A DNA stretch of 64,000 nucleotides from Gnetum montanum (GCA_015680685.1 MNCI01008925.1:525276-589275); one strand, 5' to 3'. Counted from the stretch's first letter, positions 1 through 12,573 are shown. Numbers and translations are program-made. The notes: generated by a model from the sequence alone, not told the origin.

Positions 1-2639
1 GGGTAGGCAGAAGGAGGAGCTGCTGCTACACCTGGGATAGGGACAACATCTCACGTTGCCCCAAGATTGTGTTCAGGCTATCCACGAAAGGTCCACATTC
101 ACTGCAGTGATTGTGGAATTAAACTTTAAATCTTTTGCAGAGTTCACTCCTGAGGCTATTATGGATCACCTCACAGGCTCTCCCTTATGGTCTATCCTCT
201 GTGAAAGTGGTGCCTCGTACCTAGGGGAAACATACCAATTCTGGCACAATAGAGAACAAGGCACCACTATTAACATTTGTGGTGTGACAGTTGATTTCTC
301 TATGTAGGCCATTTTAGAAGTATTAAACCTTCCAAATACAGGGCCCAAGGTTGCTCATTTGTCTACCCATTTAGACCTCGATGTGCGATGAGTTTGGTTG
401 GAAAGAGCATATGGCAGGGATAAGACATTTGGGGAATTGATGACGAAAGAGAGGATTTATTTCAAAATTGGAACATATCACCTCTTCCCCACGAAGGGCC
501 TAAAAAGGATTTCAACATATGTAGCAAGAGGATGTGCAATGCTGATGGGAAAGGTTGATGCTAACCTACCTCATCTATACTATACGGAGATCCTAAGGCA
601 GTTCAAGGAATGGAAGATCGGGAAGATGGCGTTGCCCTTCCCTTGCCTTATCAGGAGGTTGTGCCAACGTTCTGGTATCAGAGGATACACTAATGATGTC
701 CTCCAAAAATCCTAGCATGGTTCATATGCTGAATTGTTAAAGTCACTAGCTGCAAGGAAAATCACTGGTGAGATGCTGGGACCAGAACAAGAAGAAGAAC
801 AGATGGCTGGACCAACTGCAACTCAACTTGCAGGACTCAGCCAACCTCCAAGTACGGGACCCAACCAACAATAGGAAGTAGGGCCTAGCATAGGCCAAGA
901 TCAACCATTGCCACCACAAGACTACAGACCGTCAATGAGTAATCTCAAGGCCATCGCTGAGATGGTCAATTGGGGAAGTCATGATGATGCAAATCTCTTT
1001 TACATCATCGATGATGCCATACATCCCACAATTTCTTTGGATCGTACAAGGGGTGAAGTGTCGATCCACACAGGAGGAGGGAAAAGTATTTGGTCACAAC
1101 AGATCTCGGGAAATGCTACATCTTTCCAAGTACAATTACAAACTGGTGAAGGAGCCACAATGGTGGTCATGCAACACCAAGATGCAACGAGAGCCACAGA
1201 AGTGGTCATAGACCACATTAAAGAATCATTCAATGTACCTATTCTACCACTGGTAGATCTCACAGGAGCACAGGATGCTCAAATTTTGGCCAAAACCTCA
1301 ATGACTCCTACATAACATGAGGATGCACTTGATCGATTGCTATAAACAAGACAAGTAATGACATCTCTATTTGACATCCCTCAGGATGTTACAGTAATTC
1401 AATCAAATCTCATTTCCACTAAGGTAAAGTTGGTTTTGACAGAAGTGAGGGCTGAGCATGCTAAAGCAGAGGTGCAAAAATTACAAGAAAAGCTCGTGGC
1501 CCTACAAGCAGCATAGCGGGACCCTTTGCAATTTGTTCCCGCAAACCAACTGGATAATTTTAAAACTGAGCAACTAACTAAGCTACTAACAGAGAATAAA
1601 AAGATGGTAGGAGAAAAAGAGAAGGCTATTTGGGATGCTTCTGCAGCACAGGCACAAACTCATGTGTATATCAAGGCACTCAAGGCCTTACAAGAGGAGA
1701 ACAAGCAGCTTGTTGCTGACAACCTTCGGTTCACCTCTGTGGAGAAGCAAAAAAATGTTCTCGAGGAACACTTTCATTAGTTGCGAGAACAATTCATCCG
1801 AGTTAACCAAGACATGAGCCGCTTAGCCAGGGAGAATTGAACCCTCTCAATGGAGGAGGTATGCACTATTTGTCAAAAGACAACTATCGAAATAAGCACG
1901 TGGAAAAATGAGGCTAAACAGCATGAAAAGCTAAAGGAGCACTTCCGAGACCAGGTGGGGATGTACAAACAAATCCTTCACATTGAGATCCATATGGCCA
2001 AGGCCCATATCAATGCTATCAGTGCTCAACACACTGACTGGTAGGCCATATTGGACACATACGCATTTGCCCACCAGGTGGAAGTTAAGAACTCAGACCT
2101 GTTGATTCAATATCTGACAGAATACATGGAGTTGGAAAACCTTCAGTATGTCAACCTTGCCATGTTAACAGTAGAGGCGCCTGAGGATAGAGCTCGAACA
2201 ATAGGTAGCTACCACCTACATCGAATATGAAATAGAATTTGCAGAATGCAAGTAGATATTGCAAAAACTAGAGATTGCAAATTTTGAACTTGAGGTGGCG
2301 AAGGCAAGCTACCAAGGCCAAAAAGGTATCGCAATAGATTTGGCTCAACGGCTTGCGAATTTTCAAGAATATAGAGACAAAGCTAGAGCCTACGAGGAGG
2401 AATGACAGGTATTTGCGGCCTAGTATGCCAAGGCAAATCAAATGTTTTCACAACTACCCTGCCCATGGGAGGTGCCAACTCCATCAAACATCGAAACATT
2501 AGCATGGATGGCACAAGATCCCCGAACCAAAGAGGAGAAACTTTAGGTCATACTCCAACGCCATCAAGTCCCAGGGCTTGGAGCACAAGACAAGGGGAAA
2601 GCACTTATGGAGGAGCCACCACCACCAGGAACTACATGA
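1..2639 (+). pseudogene. ORF2 of element A (extra ORF after pol), degenerate
   Basis: This is the extra reading frame found between pol and the 3' LTR, broken by several stops and frame changes. An N-terminal globular region lies at about 56-715 and contains the conserved patch LPFPCLIRRLCQ near 632. A middle region at 908-1,315 contains VVMQHQ and VVIDHI. A long charged, heptad-like segment at about 1,400-2,200 looks like a coiled coil and includes MEEVCTICQK near 1,850. The tail ends with EEPPPPGTT and a TGA at 2,637-2,639. The same blocks occur in B (14,443-17,162) and E (minus strand, 45,296 to about 39,620). In outline the N-terminal part resembles the domain annotated in plants as putative plant transposon protein (Transposase_32 type), and the position matches the env-like ORF of Athila; both comparisons are by eye. 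No signal peptide or membrane segment is evident. The function is unknown. Confidence 0.75.
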
Positions 2640-2790
2640 GTTCCACCAATTTTGTAGTTGTAGAATTTTCTTTGTGTTGTGTCTCAATTTTGTTTTCATT
2701 TCACATTGTGACATAAACCCATTCTCACCATTCAATAATCCCATACCTATCCACTATGTAATCACTATAACTCGAGGACGAGTTTTCATT

Positions 2791-2804
2791 TAGTCATGGG
2801 GGTA
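2791..2804 (+). promoter_or_regulatory. Polypurine tract of element A
   Basis: TAGTCATGGGGGTA directly precedes the LTR TG at 2,805. The G-rich run is the expected plus-strand primer position. It recurs before the 3' LTRs of B, C, E, G and H. Confidence 0.85.
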
Positions 2805-3599
2805 TGATAAGTCATCATTTAGTCAACTGCGATATTGTATACGTGATATCGCAGCCTGTCTTCTCATCTATAAATAAGAGGTAGACAAATCAGTTAGGAA
2901 GGAAGTTAGTTTTTAGTTTAAGTGTTAAGTTTTTTAGTAGTTCTTTTTCTCAACCCTTTTCCTCCCAGTGTATGCCCGCAATATGGTTATTGTAATTATA
3001 CAGAACCTTTATTCGAGTGTGAAGGACTTGGACATGCACATGACCAAAAATAAAGATCAAGATTGCTTCATCATTGCAACATTCACTTAGATTAATTAAT
3101 TATTTAATTGTTATTTACTTCTTTCCTAGTTAATATCTTCTCACCCTAAACTCCTATTAGACGTGGAATGAGTACAACTTGATTACGAGCATTTAAGTGT
3201 GACTACTTGGTAACCCAATAGTGTACCTAGGATCTGCACTTGGTAATCCCAGTGGTAGTCATGCATGAAGTCCAAGATGTGTACGGATGATCAAGGAATG
3301 GATGCTCATCGCACTTAGGCTAGCTTAGATTCTCTCTCATCCTCTCTCTCCTAGTTTAGTTAATATTATTTTCCATCGTCCTCAGGAGTAGCATTAGCAT
3401 AGAAACACATCATACACCTCACTCTAGACTAAACCATACGTGACAAAGTTAACACTAGTCCAGATGGGAAGACAGCGAACTACGACCTAAGGCTAACTAT
3501 CTAGATGCCACAACTTGTTCATCTGCAGAGTTCGACCAGATCGCACGTGTAACGCTCGTATTTGTATGGTTGAGTGTAGGGGTACCTCGCCACTCATCA
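2805..3599 (+). repeat. 3' LTR of element A (subfamily 1, short form)
   Basis: This 795-bp LTR starts TGATAAGTC and ends CTCGCCACTCATCA, the terminal block shared by all LTRs of this lineage. A 24-nt palindromic stretch with a GTAT-type centre and GATATC arms lies at 2,829-2,852, and TATAAATA follows at 2,869-2,876. It closely resembles the solo LTR at 55,025-55,823, so both belong to the same short subfamily. Confidence 0.9.
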
Positions 3600-4691
3600 A
3601 TATTACACTTTTATAAGATATGTTTAAGTAAATTAGCTCATGGTGGCTTCTTTTTAATGAAAGATCTTGGGCTACCCATTCATCTAGATTATGCACCACT
3701 TTGAACAAATTTAGTATCACTGAAGTTTTTTATCTACATATACATGATAAATGGATTACATGGAAGGAGGTTTTATAGCCTTTATGATTTGAATAGCAAA
3801 AAAAAAAATGTTTTGAAAAATTATTATATGATCTTAAGAATTTATTTAAAGTTGACAATAGTTTATGTCAAGCTTCTTTAAACATTTTTTAGAAATATAG
3901 AAGATCTATTTTTTCTTTTAAGTCTGGAGGTATATATGAGATTATTATCAATAATGATTTTATTCATAAAAAATTTAATAAGACTTGAAAAATGCAATCA
4001 TCACCACACTTTTGGATGAGGAAAATGGAAGATACTTGGAGAGTTCCTACATTTCTAAAAATTTGATTTTTTTAATGATGCCTTATTCATCAAGGTCTCC
4101 CTATCAACACTTCTCTTCAACATATGAGAAAATATTTTTCATTAATGTTATTTTTGTAGAGTTTAAGACTATTTTCTTTAAGCATCTAGTTGCACAACAT
4201 GCTTAGAAATGAATATATAGAATTTTTAATGACTTTCAACTAAGCATCAATGATGTCATTCTTGGTAATCAACTTGCTTTGTTTACTTCTTTTCTTTGCA
4301 TTTGGAAGTGTCTTTGGCCATTTATGCTTTATTCTATTTAGAAGCTTTGATGTGTAGTCATTTTATAGTAGCAAGAGTATAACTATGATCTTTCTTCGAG
4401 AGTTAAATATCATATTCTTAAAATGTTGTTTTTCAGTTACAACTCTAAGTAAAAAAAATATAGTGAAAGCACTAAATAATTAATTTGTTTCAAGCACCGT
4501 TAATTTCTTTTTGTTTTGGAAGCTCTATTTGGGAAAGCTTTCAACTTTTATTGCTATTTGTTGATTATTTATGATTGATGCTTTCTTTTGTCTTTAGAAA
4601 TAGTGTTATCCTCTTTACAAGAAACTTTTTAGTAAGAAGTGAAGACCCATGAGGGAAATTCTAATTGATACTTTTCCTATCCTAGAGGGAA
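3600..4691. other. AT-rich stretch without recognisable features
   Basis: I see no gene, LTR end or tandem array here, only short reading frames with stops in all frames. It is probably old, unrecognisable repeat DNA that served as the target of element A. Confidence 0.5.
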
Positions 4692-5680
4692 AGTGTTGGC
4701 AAGAACTTAGGACCACTGCCAATGCTTGTTTCCATTCTTTTGTGATGAGAATCAAAAAAGTTGAGTTTAACTTTTTGCTGATCTATGGCAACACCAAGGC
4801 CGAAACACCTCCAAATAAACTCAGTAATGTAAAAAGACAATGTAACTAGATAAGGTTTGTAAATTCTTCATTAATAGCCTAGTAAAAGCTTGAATGTAAA
4901 TAATAGTCTTAAAAAGATTTGGCTTATTAACTTTGTTCTATGAACTAAATAAATCTTCTTGCTTTATTAGAGTTGCTTAGTCTATGCAATACTAAACTAA
5001 ACCTAATCTATCTTAATCATTTCTTCATTTAATTCTTAAGTACAATTTAGCAAATCTATCACCAAATTTTCCTTAGACGAGACATTTTACAAGAAAACTT
5101 GAAATAATGGTTTTGAGAAGAAAAAGCAAAATTGCAATGCCTCTTAAGCGTAAAAATGAATCATCATTAACATGAGCAAATACTTTGTAATCTAAGCCAT
5201 TTTGAATCAAGTAATGAAAACTGAAATTATTTAACCCTCAAATCTAAAGAGTAATCGAATAATTCTAGAAATAATACTTTAGAAATTTGGAAGTTCAAAC
5301 CACTAGCTAAACAACTTAATGAAGATAAAAAAATCACAGAACTCATGAGACAAAGATAAATAAGTCAAATTTGGAACTTAAGCCACCATTGTAATGCAAA
5401 AATCATTTACAATATTTCCCCTTGCCAAAAGTCTAGTTCCCTCTCCAAAAAAAAAGTGCTTTCAAACTATGTACCTTAGCTTTCTATAGACTTGAGCCAA
5501 GAGTTAGCTATAATAGTCTTACATTAATTAGCTAAAAACTACAAAAATAGTTTCTTACTGGTTTCATCACAAGACTTTAATCCTTCAGGATATTAGGCTA
5601 CATTTGCTCCTGCAAGTAACTGCTTACTGAATTCCAATTATTGATGAAGCTTACTGAACTCGAAAACAACTCTAAATAAC
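4692..5680 (-). repeat. R4: LTR-like repeat, diverged relative of insert K
   Basis: The segment begins TGTTGGCAAG and shares collinear blocks with 40,518-41,650. These include the CAACACCAAGG...CCAAATAAACTCA block (4,790 and 40,598), the CTAGTCTACGCAAT-like block (4,978 and 40,780) and the CCACTAGCTAAACAA block (5,301 and 41,519). Relative to K it lacks about 350 bp and the K U3-like half. Read on the minus strand it follows the J reading frame, as a 3' LTR (R-U5 side) would. The boundary near 5,680 is approximate. Confidence 0.55.
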
Positions 5681-5689
5681 TCATTCCAT

Positions 5690-8283
5690 GAACTTTCAAT
5701 TGGGTTCTTGATTTTAGCCACAATGTAGTGTTGACTCCGTGATGCCTGATTCTGTTATCACTTCAATTATTTCCTTCAACTTTCCTTCATATTCGCTGAA
5801 CTTGATCATCTCATTTTTAAATGTTGCTTTAGACTTATGAGCTTCTCCTATAGTTTTAATGACTACCATCATTATCCCATCTAATAATTCTATCTAGATT
5901 GGCAGTAACCTCTTTCACAGCTATGCTACACAATCTCCCAGATTTTTTCCTTTGGACAAAACTTGATCATAAGCTAGTCCTTGTGTTTTAACATAATTTA
6001 TTCTATTCTACACTGATGTAAAATTGTCCTTCAACTCTTCAATTTCTAACATGAGATTTGTAAATTTTTTATTTTGGAGGAAAGATAAATCAAGGACAGA
6101 GTTCAACTTTGCTTCATTGAGCTCTTGTTGTATCTTCTAGTTTAGCTCTTCTTTGTTCTTAATCTAATAGTCTTTGTCTTGAATGATTGATTCTTTGATT
6201 TCTTTCTCAATTTTGAGCTCTTCATTTGGTTGGATATTCTGGCATTTTCTTCTTTTAACTGATTTTTTTCCAGCTTTCTTTTTTCCAGAAAACTCTTTAA
6301 CGCACAGATTTTTCTGCTTGTAACTTTTTCCATGTCTTTGATTAATGTAAACAAGGTATCAAAGAGCTCTTCTACTGAAATTGCTAAATCTTCCTCCCGA
6401 GTTTGTGGATCAATGTTCTTATATTGAAACAAGACACTAGATTCAGTTTCTTGTTGCATACGGTGCTTATGGCTTAACATAGTGTTCCCCTCTTTTGGCT
6501 TTACCTTAAAGGACATTGCTACCCTCTTCATAAGATGTCCTAATGGAAATTCTAGGGAACCTAAAATTTTAGAGGGCTCCCACATGACATTAACCTATGA
6601 TGATGAGCCTATCTTTTTAATAATTGAAGTTGGAGGCTTCTTTTGCTAAGCTAAAGTTCAAAGTGCCAACAACCTTGCCACCCTTACTTTCTAAACTTTT
6701 ATATATATTCTAGATGATTGTAATTTATCTTTAGATATTCAATGCCTTTATAATAACTATCTATCTTCCATGGGAAATAATTTTCTTCCATAATTTATAT
6801 TTGAATATTAGAAAAAATTTGAGCTAGGACATTATCTTTGTTTGTAATCCATCTACATAATATGATGTTAGCCACATCACATAGATTGATTAACAATGGC
6901 AAAGATAAAATCCTCCTTAGCTTTTCTAATATTATGCTCTTTTTAGCTTCATTTACTGCAACATCACTCCTAAGGGTATATGCTACATCTGTTATGTCTT
7001 CTTGATGCACCCTTTTGAGCTTGATCAAGTTGAAATATCTAATTGGAAGAGTGGGAAAAAAGCAATTTTCCATGTATCTCTTTGTCATACCCTTGATTTC
7101 CTTGCATTCTTGTACATCCAGAAGCCAAATTATAATGGAAAGACAGTTGAGTACTTCTAATCATGTCTTAATGGGCTCTTCCCAATCTATCTCCCTACCT
7201 CCAATGCTACCAAATATAGGGAAATAAATTTGGGAAGCTTGGATGGCTCTTTTTCACATCCAGCTATCAACAAAACTATGTAATTTGCATTTGGAAATGC
7301 CTCCCCATTGCACTTTTTCTTAATCATTTGCAAAACTTAGGGCTCAATGCACAGGGGTGAAATATTTAAAAGAAATTCATAGCCAAGAGGATAAACATAG
7401 TTCATAAGAAATTCTAGGACCTGGGAATCATAATGGTCTCATTGATAAATGATAAGATAAAAATCATAAATTGGCTCCTTTGCCCTCAAAGCTCTTTGGT
7501 GTAAATATTTGGGCATTATGGGATGAACTCTCTCTAGGCTAGGTACCTCACTAAGTATAAAATCTAAAAGAAAAGAACTCATATTTAACTAAAAATCATC
7601 TTTATCAATCCTAGATAAGCTATATTGTAGAGCATTATTCACATACTAAATGGGATAGAAGGCCTTACCATTTTCTATTACAGCAAGAATCTTTATCTGC
7701 TCTTCATCCACATTATTGATATTTTTCCTAGTGCACATATTAAGGGTGAAAATAAAAATCCTATGAGGGAATTTGAGTCCATTAATACCTAGAATTGGAT
7801 CTTTGTATTCAAAGAATTTTGCCAACTACACAACATTAAATTTAACTAGCTTGTCTATTTTGGACTCCAGCTAAATTTTGTCATCACATATAATTTATAA
7901 TTTCATTCAATTCCAATATCTATGAAGTGTTCTAGGTTACTTCTAAATATGATCTTATCTTTCTCATAGGATATTTCTACCAAAGCTAGATTGACAACAT
8001 TCCTAATTATATAGCCCTAACTCCTTGTAGAATTGTCACCAATCCTCCATTAATTCAAAACTAGCAAGTCCATATTCTTCTACATATTCATGATTAGCAT
8101 CCCAAATGAAAATTTCATCTTCTTCATCCAATGTTTCTTCAATGAGAATATCTTCAACGTCTACCCATTAGTACTACTAATAGATATTTAGCTCATAATT
8201 CTGCAAATAAGTTGAAAACTCATATGTATCTACATCATGGTACTTCAATGGAGCTTCAGTTCTCTCTTTGAGCAACATGATTC
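5690..8283 (-). pseudogene. J: unidentified retroelement reading frame with coiled coil
   Basis: On the minus strand a broken but recognisable reading frame runs from about 8,283 to 5,690. It starts near MLLKERTEAPLKY and has an acidic segment (VEDILIEETLDEEDEIF) and an EEYGLASFELMEDW stretch. A basic block follows at 7,088-6,795 (ITDVAYTLRSDVAVNEAKKS). Next come the phrases KPPTSIIKKIGSSS and MWEPSKILGSLEF at about 6,650-6,550, and then a Lys/Glu-rich coiled coil from about 6,450 to 5,750. At least seven stops and some frame changes interrupt it. I do not recognise the family: there are no RT, protease or integrase motifs. It is followed on the same strand by the R4 LTR-like segment, so it is probably the extra ORF of another LTR retrotransposon lineage. 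Confidence 0.45.
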
Positions 8284-9058
8284 TGAAATTACAAAAGCTT
8301 CTCTATTTGCTCCTACTGCTTTCTATGCTATCAAATTACTCTTCTTTCTTTGCCTTTCTACCTTATTTTCCAATTAAGCTTGGTGATATACTCTAGATCC
8401 TTTGGTATTGATTAAGTGTGCTTAGCTTAGTTAATGTCACACCAGTAAAAATGAATGCACTTTCAAGGCTCCATCCATATTTTAAATCAAGCTCATTTGT
8501 ACTTGAAATCACTCTTTTCCTTCTTCTTCTTCTTTTATAAAATACAGTGCTTACATTGTATATAGAATGTTTTCGTTATTAGATGAAAACTAGGTTTCAT
8601 CTACTTGATAATGAGGTACCTATGAAAATTGGTATCTCGCTCGCTAACATAGTAGATGAAGTTGTAAAGATAGAGATAAAACTCATCTAGATGCTAACAT
8701 GGAGCACAATAAGCTTCAATTCATACTGCTTATGCAGCAGATGAAGTCTTTTCTTCTAGATGAAAAAAACATAGATTCATTTAAACATTGAGTTGAATCT
8801 GTACTTTGCTTATGAGTGTTGTACTCCTTGGCTCGTTTCTCAAAATAGTTAGTTGCAATCAAAGCTTAGATAAGCTAATGTGATAGATGAATGAAATTTC
8901 CTTTAGATGAAAATTCAACTTCAACTACTGGCTAACTTTGTACAATTTGATTTGATTCTTAATAATTGATCTCACAAAAGAAAAAGCTTTTAAATCTAGA
9001 CTTATCAAATAAATTTCTTAATCTTACAAGATTTAAAAATGAAAATATCTAAAGCTTT
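8284..9058. other. AT-rich flank of element C without recognisable features
   Basis: No gene is visible. It is probably the 5' non-coding part of the J element or older flanking DNA. The phrase TTTCATCTACTTG (8,594) has a similar phrase at 27,698 on the far side of element C, as expected if C was inserted into one continuous sequence. Confidence 0.4.
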
Positions 9059-9221
9059 TGATGAATCGCATTGTTCATCTACTCCAACATCAGGTATCCG
9101 ACATTAAGCCCTTAATGCGACATCGAACATCCGATGTCGGGGGTTATACTTTGGCCTCTAAATATAGTGCTTAGGCTCCCATTTTGGCATTAGTTTTTGG
9201 AGTCAATTTTCATTTTTCAGT
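9059..9221 (+). repeat. 5' LTR of element C, left part
   Basis: It starts TGATGAATCGCATTG and is homologous to 26,721-26,906. A subfamily 2 palindrome AACATCAG-GTAT-CCGACATT lies at 9,086-9,105, with a second inverted pair GACATCGA...CCGATGTC at about 9,119-9,138. A decayed TATA box (CTCTAAATATAG) follows near 9,157. The LTR is interrupted at 9,221 by element B and resumes at 18,208. Confidence 0.88.
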
Positions 9222-10072
9222 TGATGAATCGTAGTTTGCTAGGCCCTAATATCAAGTACACGATATTGGGTAGGCGATATCACAACCTAGATACGATATC
9301 ATGATTCCAATGTTAGCCTATAAATATAGCACTCAGGCACACAGTGAGGGAGTCTTCAATCAAACTTTTAGCCAGTTTTTAGTTTTTAGTTCTTCTAGTC
9401 AATTTTACTGTTATTTCCAAGTGCATGCCTACAGTGTGATGCTTGTAACTGTACAGAACCTTTGTTCGAGTATGACATACTTAGACACGCACATGATCAG
9501 CAATAAAGATCAAGATTACTCCATCATTGCAGCATTCACTTAGCTTTTAATTATTTTAATTGTTGATTATTTATTGTTGTTTTCTTAGTTAATATTTCTC
9601 TTATCATCATTTACTATTCCTATTGTTAACGTAGAATGAGTATGCCTTAATCATGAATATTTAAGTGTAAGCACATGGTAACCCAGTAGCGTATCGAGTA
9701 GTGCTTCGAGTGATGTGCGCTTGGTAATCCCAGAAGTAGTACACGAATTCCAAGATGCATACAGATGATTAGGGATGGATGCTCATCACACTTAGCCTAG
9801 CTTAGATCTTATTTCCTATTGCCCATTAGCTTAATTAAGTTATCTCTTATTGTCCTTAGGAGTAGCATAATAGTAGGGACCACATCATACACCTCACTTT
9901 GGACTAAACCATACGTGACAAAGCAATTACTAGTCCAAGTGGGAAGACAGTGAATTGTGATCAACATATAACTGTCTAGGTGCTACAACTAGTCCATCCG
10001 CAAAGTTTGACTGAATCACATGTACACACTCGTATTCATATGGTTGAGTGTAGGGGTACCTCGTGCTCATCA
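9222..10072 (+). repeat. 5' LTR of element B (subfamily 1, long form)
   Basis: The LTR runs from TGATGAATCG to GTGCTCATCA (851 bp). The palindromes AATATCAA-GTAC-ACGATATT (9,248-9,267) and GATATTGG-GTAG-GCGATATC (9,262-9,281) share an arm. The TATA box (CCTATAAATATAGC) lies near 9,318. The polyadenylation/R region and the terminal GGGGTACCTCG block match the other LTRs. Confidence 0.92.
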
Positions 10073-10073
10073 T

Positions 10074-10093
10074 TGGCACTGTTGTCAGGGATG
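10074..10093 (+). promoter_or_regulatory. Primer-binding site of element B (tRNA-Asp type)
   Basis: TGGCACTGTTGTCAGGGATG follows the 5' LTR by one base. Plant tRNA-Asp predicts TGGCGCCGTTGCCGGGGATC; most differences are C-to-T or G-to-A. The best-preserved family copy is in element G (34,541-34,558, one mismatch over 18 nt). Confidence 0.85.
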
Positions 10094-10200
10094 GTGCTAG
10101 TTATCTAGATTAGTTATATCATACAAGATTATTGTAATAGGGTATTAACAATATATCTTTCAAACAAAGAAATTAAATTCAATTAAGTCACACATAATTC

Positions 10201-12573
10201 ATGACAATGTCTCTTTTACAAGATAGCAGTAACGCAACATCTAGCAAGGTAATTCATTGGAGAACCAATGAAATTTATGATGAAAAAGAAGTTTGGAGTA
10301 CTCAATCTTATGCAGGACTTTCATATGTTCATAAACACCCCAATGATACTCAAGGAATTTTGTCATTCAACTCAGACACCTCTAGTGAAGATAGGACATC
10401 CCCTAGAACAAGGGGGCCTATAAGGCCTAGGATGTTCCCAATGGATAGAAAGAGTACATCAAGGGATGATTGGGAGACTTACAAAAGTCATGATAAGTCT
10501 TCTAGTTCCCTCTCTACCTCTACTCTTTCAACATCAGGTTGTGACATCGATGACCATTCCTTAAGGGGTCGATGTAGAAATAAAAATTGAACCAATAGGA
10601 AAAATCAAGAATGCCAATATGAACATGGACAACATTGTCCTAACTCACGAACTCATAACCTATTTAGTGACAATGAACCCCTATTGGCCACTAAGAGCCT
10701 AATGCATATAACACAGGCCATTCAGATATCTTAAAGGCATCACAAGGAAATCTATCTACCTAGGCTTGATTTAACAAACTTTCCTAAGTTCTCAAGAGGC
10801 TATGATTTAGATATGCAACATCATTTACAAGTCTTCTATGATGCCTGTGTATGGAACAACATTGAGAATGGGTGGCAAAGGCTTAAGCTCTTCCCTATGA
10901 CACTCGTTGGCCAAGCAAAAGTGTGGTACAAGTATTTAAAATTGAATTCAATTCGTCATTTACCTACAATGGTAAACCTCTTTAATGAAAGATATCAAAC
11001 CTATGCAAGAGTGTCAGCCTTGAGAAGACAAATCCAAGAGTGGAAACAAGGGCGCCATGAACCCTTGGACATGGCCTTAGAAAGATATTAATCTTTGTTA
11101 AACAAATGCCCAAGCCGTGGGTTCTCTGAGGAAAGGCTAATGTATCACATCATGGATGGGCTCTATAATGAAACAAGGGAGACCTTAGGAATGTATGCCC
11201 CAGGTCAACTATATGAACTACGAACCCATCAATTCCAAGAGCTTATTAAGAGGGTAGCAAAAGAAGAAGGAGAAATCGCCAAATGGAAGAATGTTAAAAA
11301 ATCTCAACAAGACCAAACTCTTGAAATAACAAAGGTCCATAATTATGAAGCGAAGAAATTAGCTCACCTTGAGGGGGTGAAACCATCTCCAACTTTGCCA
11401 ATATTAAAATCACTAAATGAAATTGAGGCAAAGATCAACAAGATGACAGAATGGGTACATGAAAAATGTGGAGAATATGCAAACATTATTAGAAGGAAAC
11501 CCACACAAGATAACTTTGACATCCAAAACAAATAGAGGATACCAAACCTAGAAACAAGACAGAACACCATTCGACAATCGAAAAGAAGGGTTGAAGAAAA
11601 TGAGGATAGGGGCTCAACCACAAATCACAAGTATCAATGTAATGTTTTCCTGTACGATCACCCAAAAGGCCAATGCCAAATCTTGTCACACCTACATGAG
11701 CATTGGGGAAGAATGTTACATCCAAATTTCATACAAAAGTACTATGCTCAACCGCAGTGGAAAAATCCCCAGTCATGGGAGAAGCCATTGCCAAACTGGC
11801 CACACCCTTTGTATCACCTGAAACCAAGCACTTATTACATTCAACACCTTGTTTCTCCAACAATATCAACATCCTCTACTTCACCTCGATGTTATCACTC
11901 CCCTAAGTATCATCAACCCATGTCCTCTCCTATGGGATCACCACCTCATGTTCCTTACACTCCTCCTTACTCAATATTCTCCTCCTTCACCTCCTTCTAC
12001 ATCACCACCATTTGTACCTAAAGGTTTTACACCATAGCACCAGCCAACAAACATTACTTGTGCTGCTACTGTCAACAATAGTGGGAGTCCTCCACAACAT
12101 TGAAAGCATCCTTTCTTTAGGCATGGTCATAGAAAGAGACAGCATGGTTTTGAAACCACTGCATCCTCTAACTCAACACAAATCCAACATTGTGTGCACC
12201 TTCATCTTCAAACTAAATGCCTCTTGTTACCTTATCCAGGCCATCAATTAATACTCTAACAGCCATGCAACCTAATGAATATAACAACATGAGGAGACAT
12301 ATCGATCCTTGCATATCGTCTTATGGTCACGAGTGTGATAGTGGGTCAGCTTCTTATCACATGACCACATCTTATAATCTACCCCACTATGCCTACTTTA
12401 ATCAAGTGTGTGAACCCCAATTTAGGTACATTCCTACCACTACACCAAAAGATACCCAGTGGCTTGGATATGATCGAACCCCAATATTTCCGACATGCAT
12501 GGATCCTAACTTTCCATTTATTAATTCTCGCCATGTTCAAAGGTTTAGTCATGGGGGATACCTCCCATTCTAA
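10201..12573 (+). pseudogene. gag: gag of element B, degenerate
   Basis: Gag forms the capsid and nucleocapsid of the retrotransposon particle. The N-terminal region, with a Ser/Thr-rich variable part, covers 10,201-10,590. The capsid-type core lies at about 10,730-11,300, with WYKYLKL, LFNERYQTYARVSALRRQIQ and a LMYHIMDGL helix, interrupted by one stop (TAA at 11,089-11,091). A coiled-coil segment follows. A reduced zinc-knuckle-like stretch CNVFLYDHPKGQC lies near 11,640; it lacks the second Cys seen in element G. A Pro/Ser/Tyr-rich tail runs to the stop at 12,571-12,573. The usual continuation into a protease is missing. An AGTCATGGGGG tract at 12,548-12,558 marks the end. Start choice: first ATG after the primer site. 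Confidence 0.75.

Larger units (their letters stand above)
1..3599 (+). mobile_element. Element A: 3' part of an Athila-like Ty3/gypsy retrotransposon
   Basis: The window opens about 150 nt inside the extra reading frame ORF2 of a plus-strand LTR retrotransposon and runs through its polypurine tract and 3' LTR. The order ORF2, CATGGGGGTA tract, TG...CA LTR is the same as in element B (14,443-18,207). The 5' LTR, gag and pol lie outside the window. The 5 bases after the LTR are ATATT; the matching target duplication would be upstream of the window, so it cannot be tested here. Confidence 0.88.

Noticed and set aside
3985-4206. 73-codon plus-strand reading frame in the 3,600-4,691 stretch
   Set aside because: It is short and AT-rich, has no conserved counterpart in the window and no recognisable motif; expected by chance.
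6664-6671. TGCCAACA at 6,664-6,671 as the far end of an R4 LTR starting at TGTTGGCA (4,692)
   Set aside because: The flanking five bases do not match, and the J reading frame appears to run through this point (GKVVGTLNFS...KPPTSIIKK), so the match looks coincidental.
9248-9281. Target duplications or transposon terminal inverted repeats made of the GATATC palindromes
   Set aside because: The palindromes lie inside the LTRs at a fixed distance from the TATA box in all copies, while the true element ends (TGAT...ATCA) and 5-bp duplications lie elsewhere.
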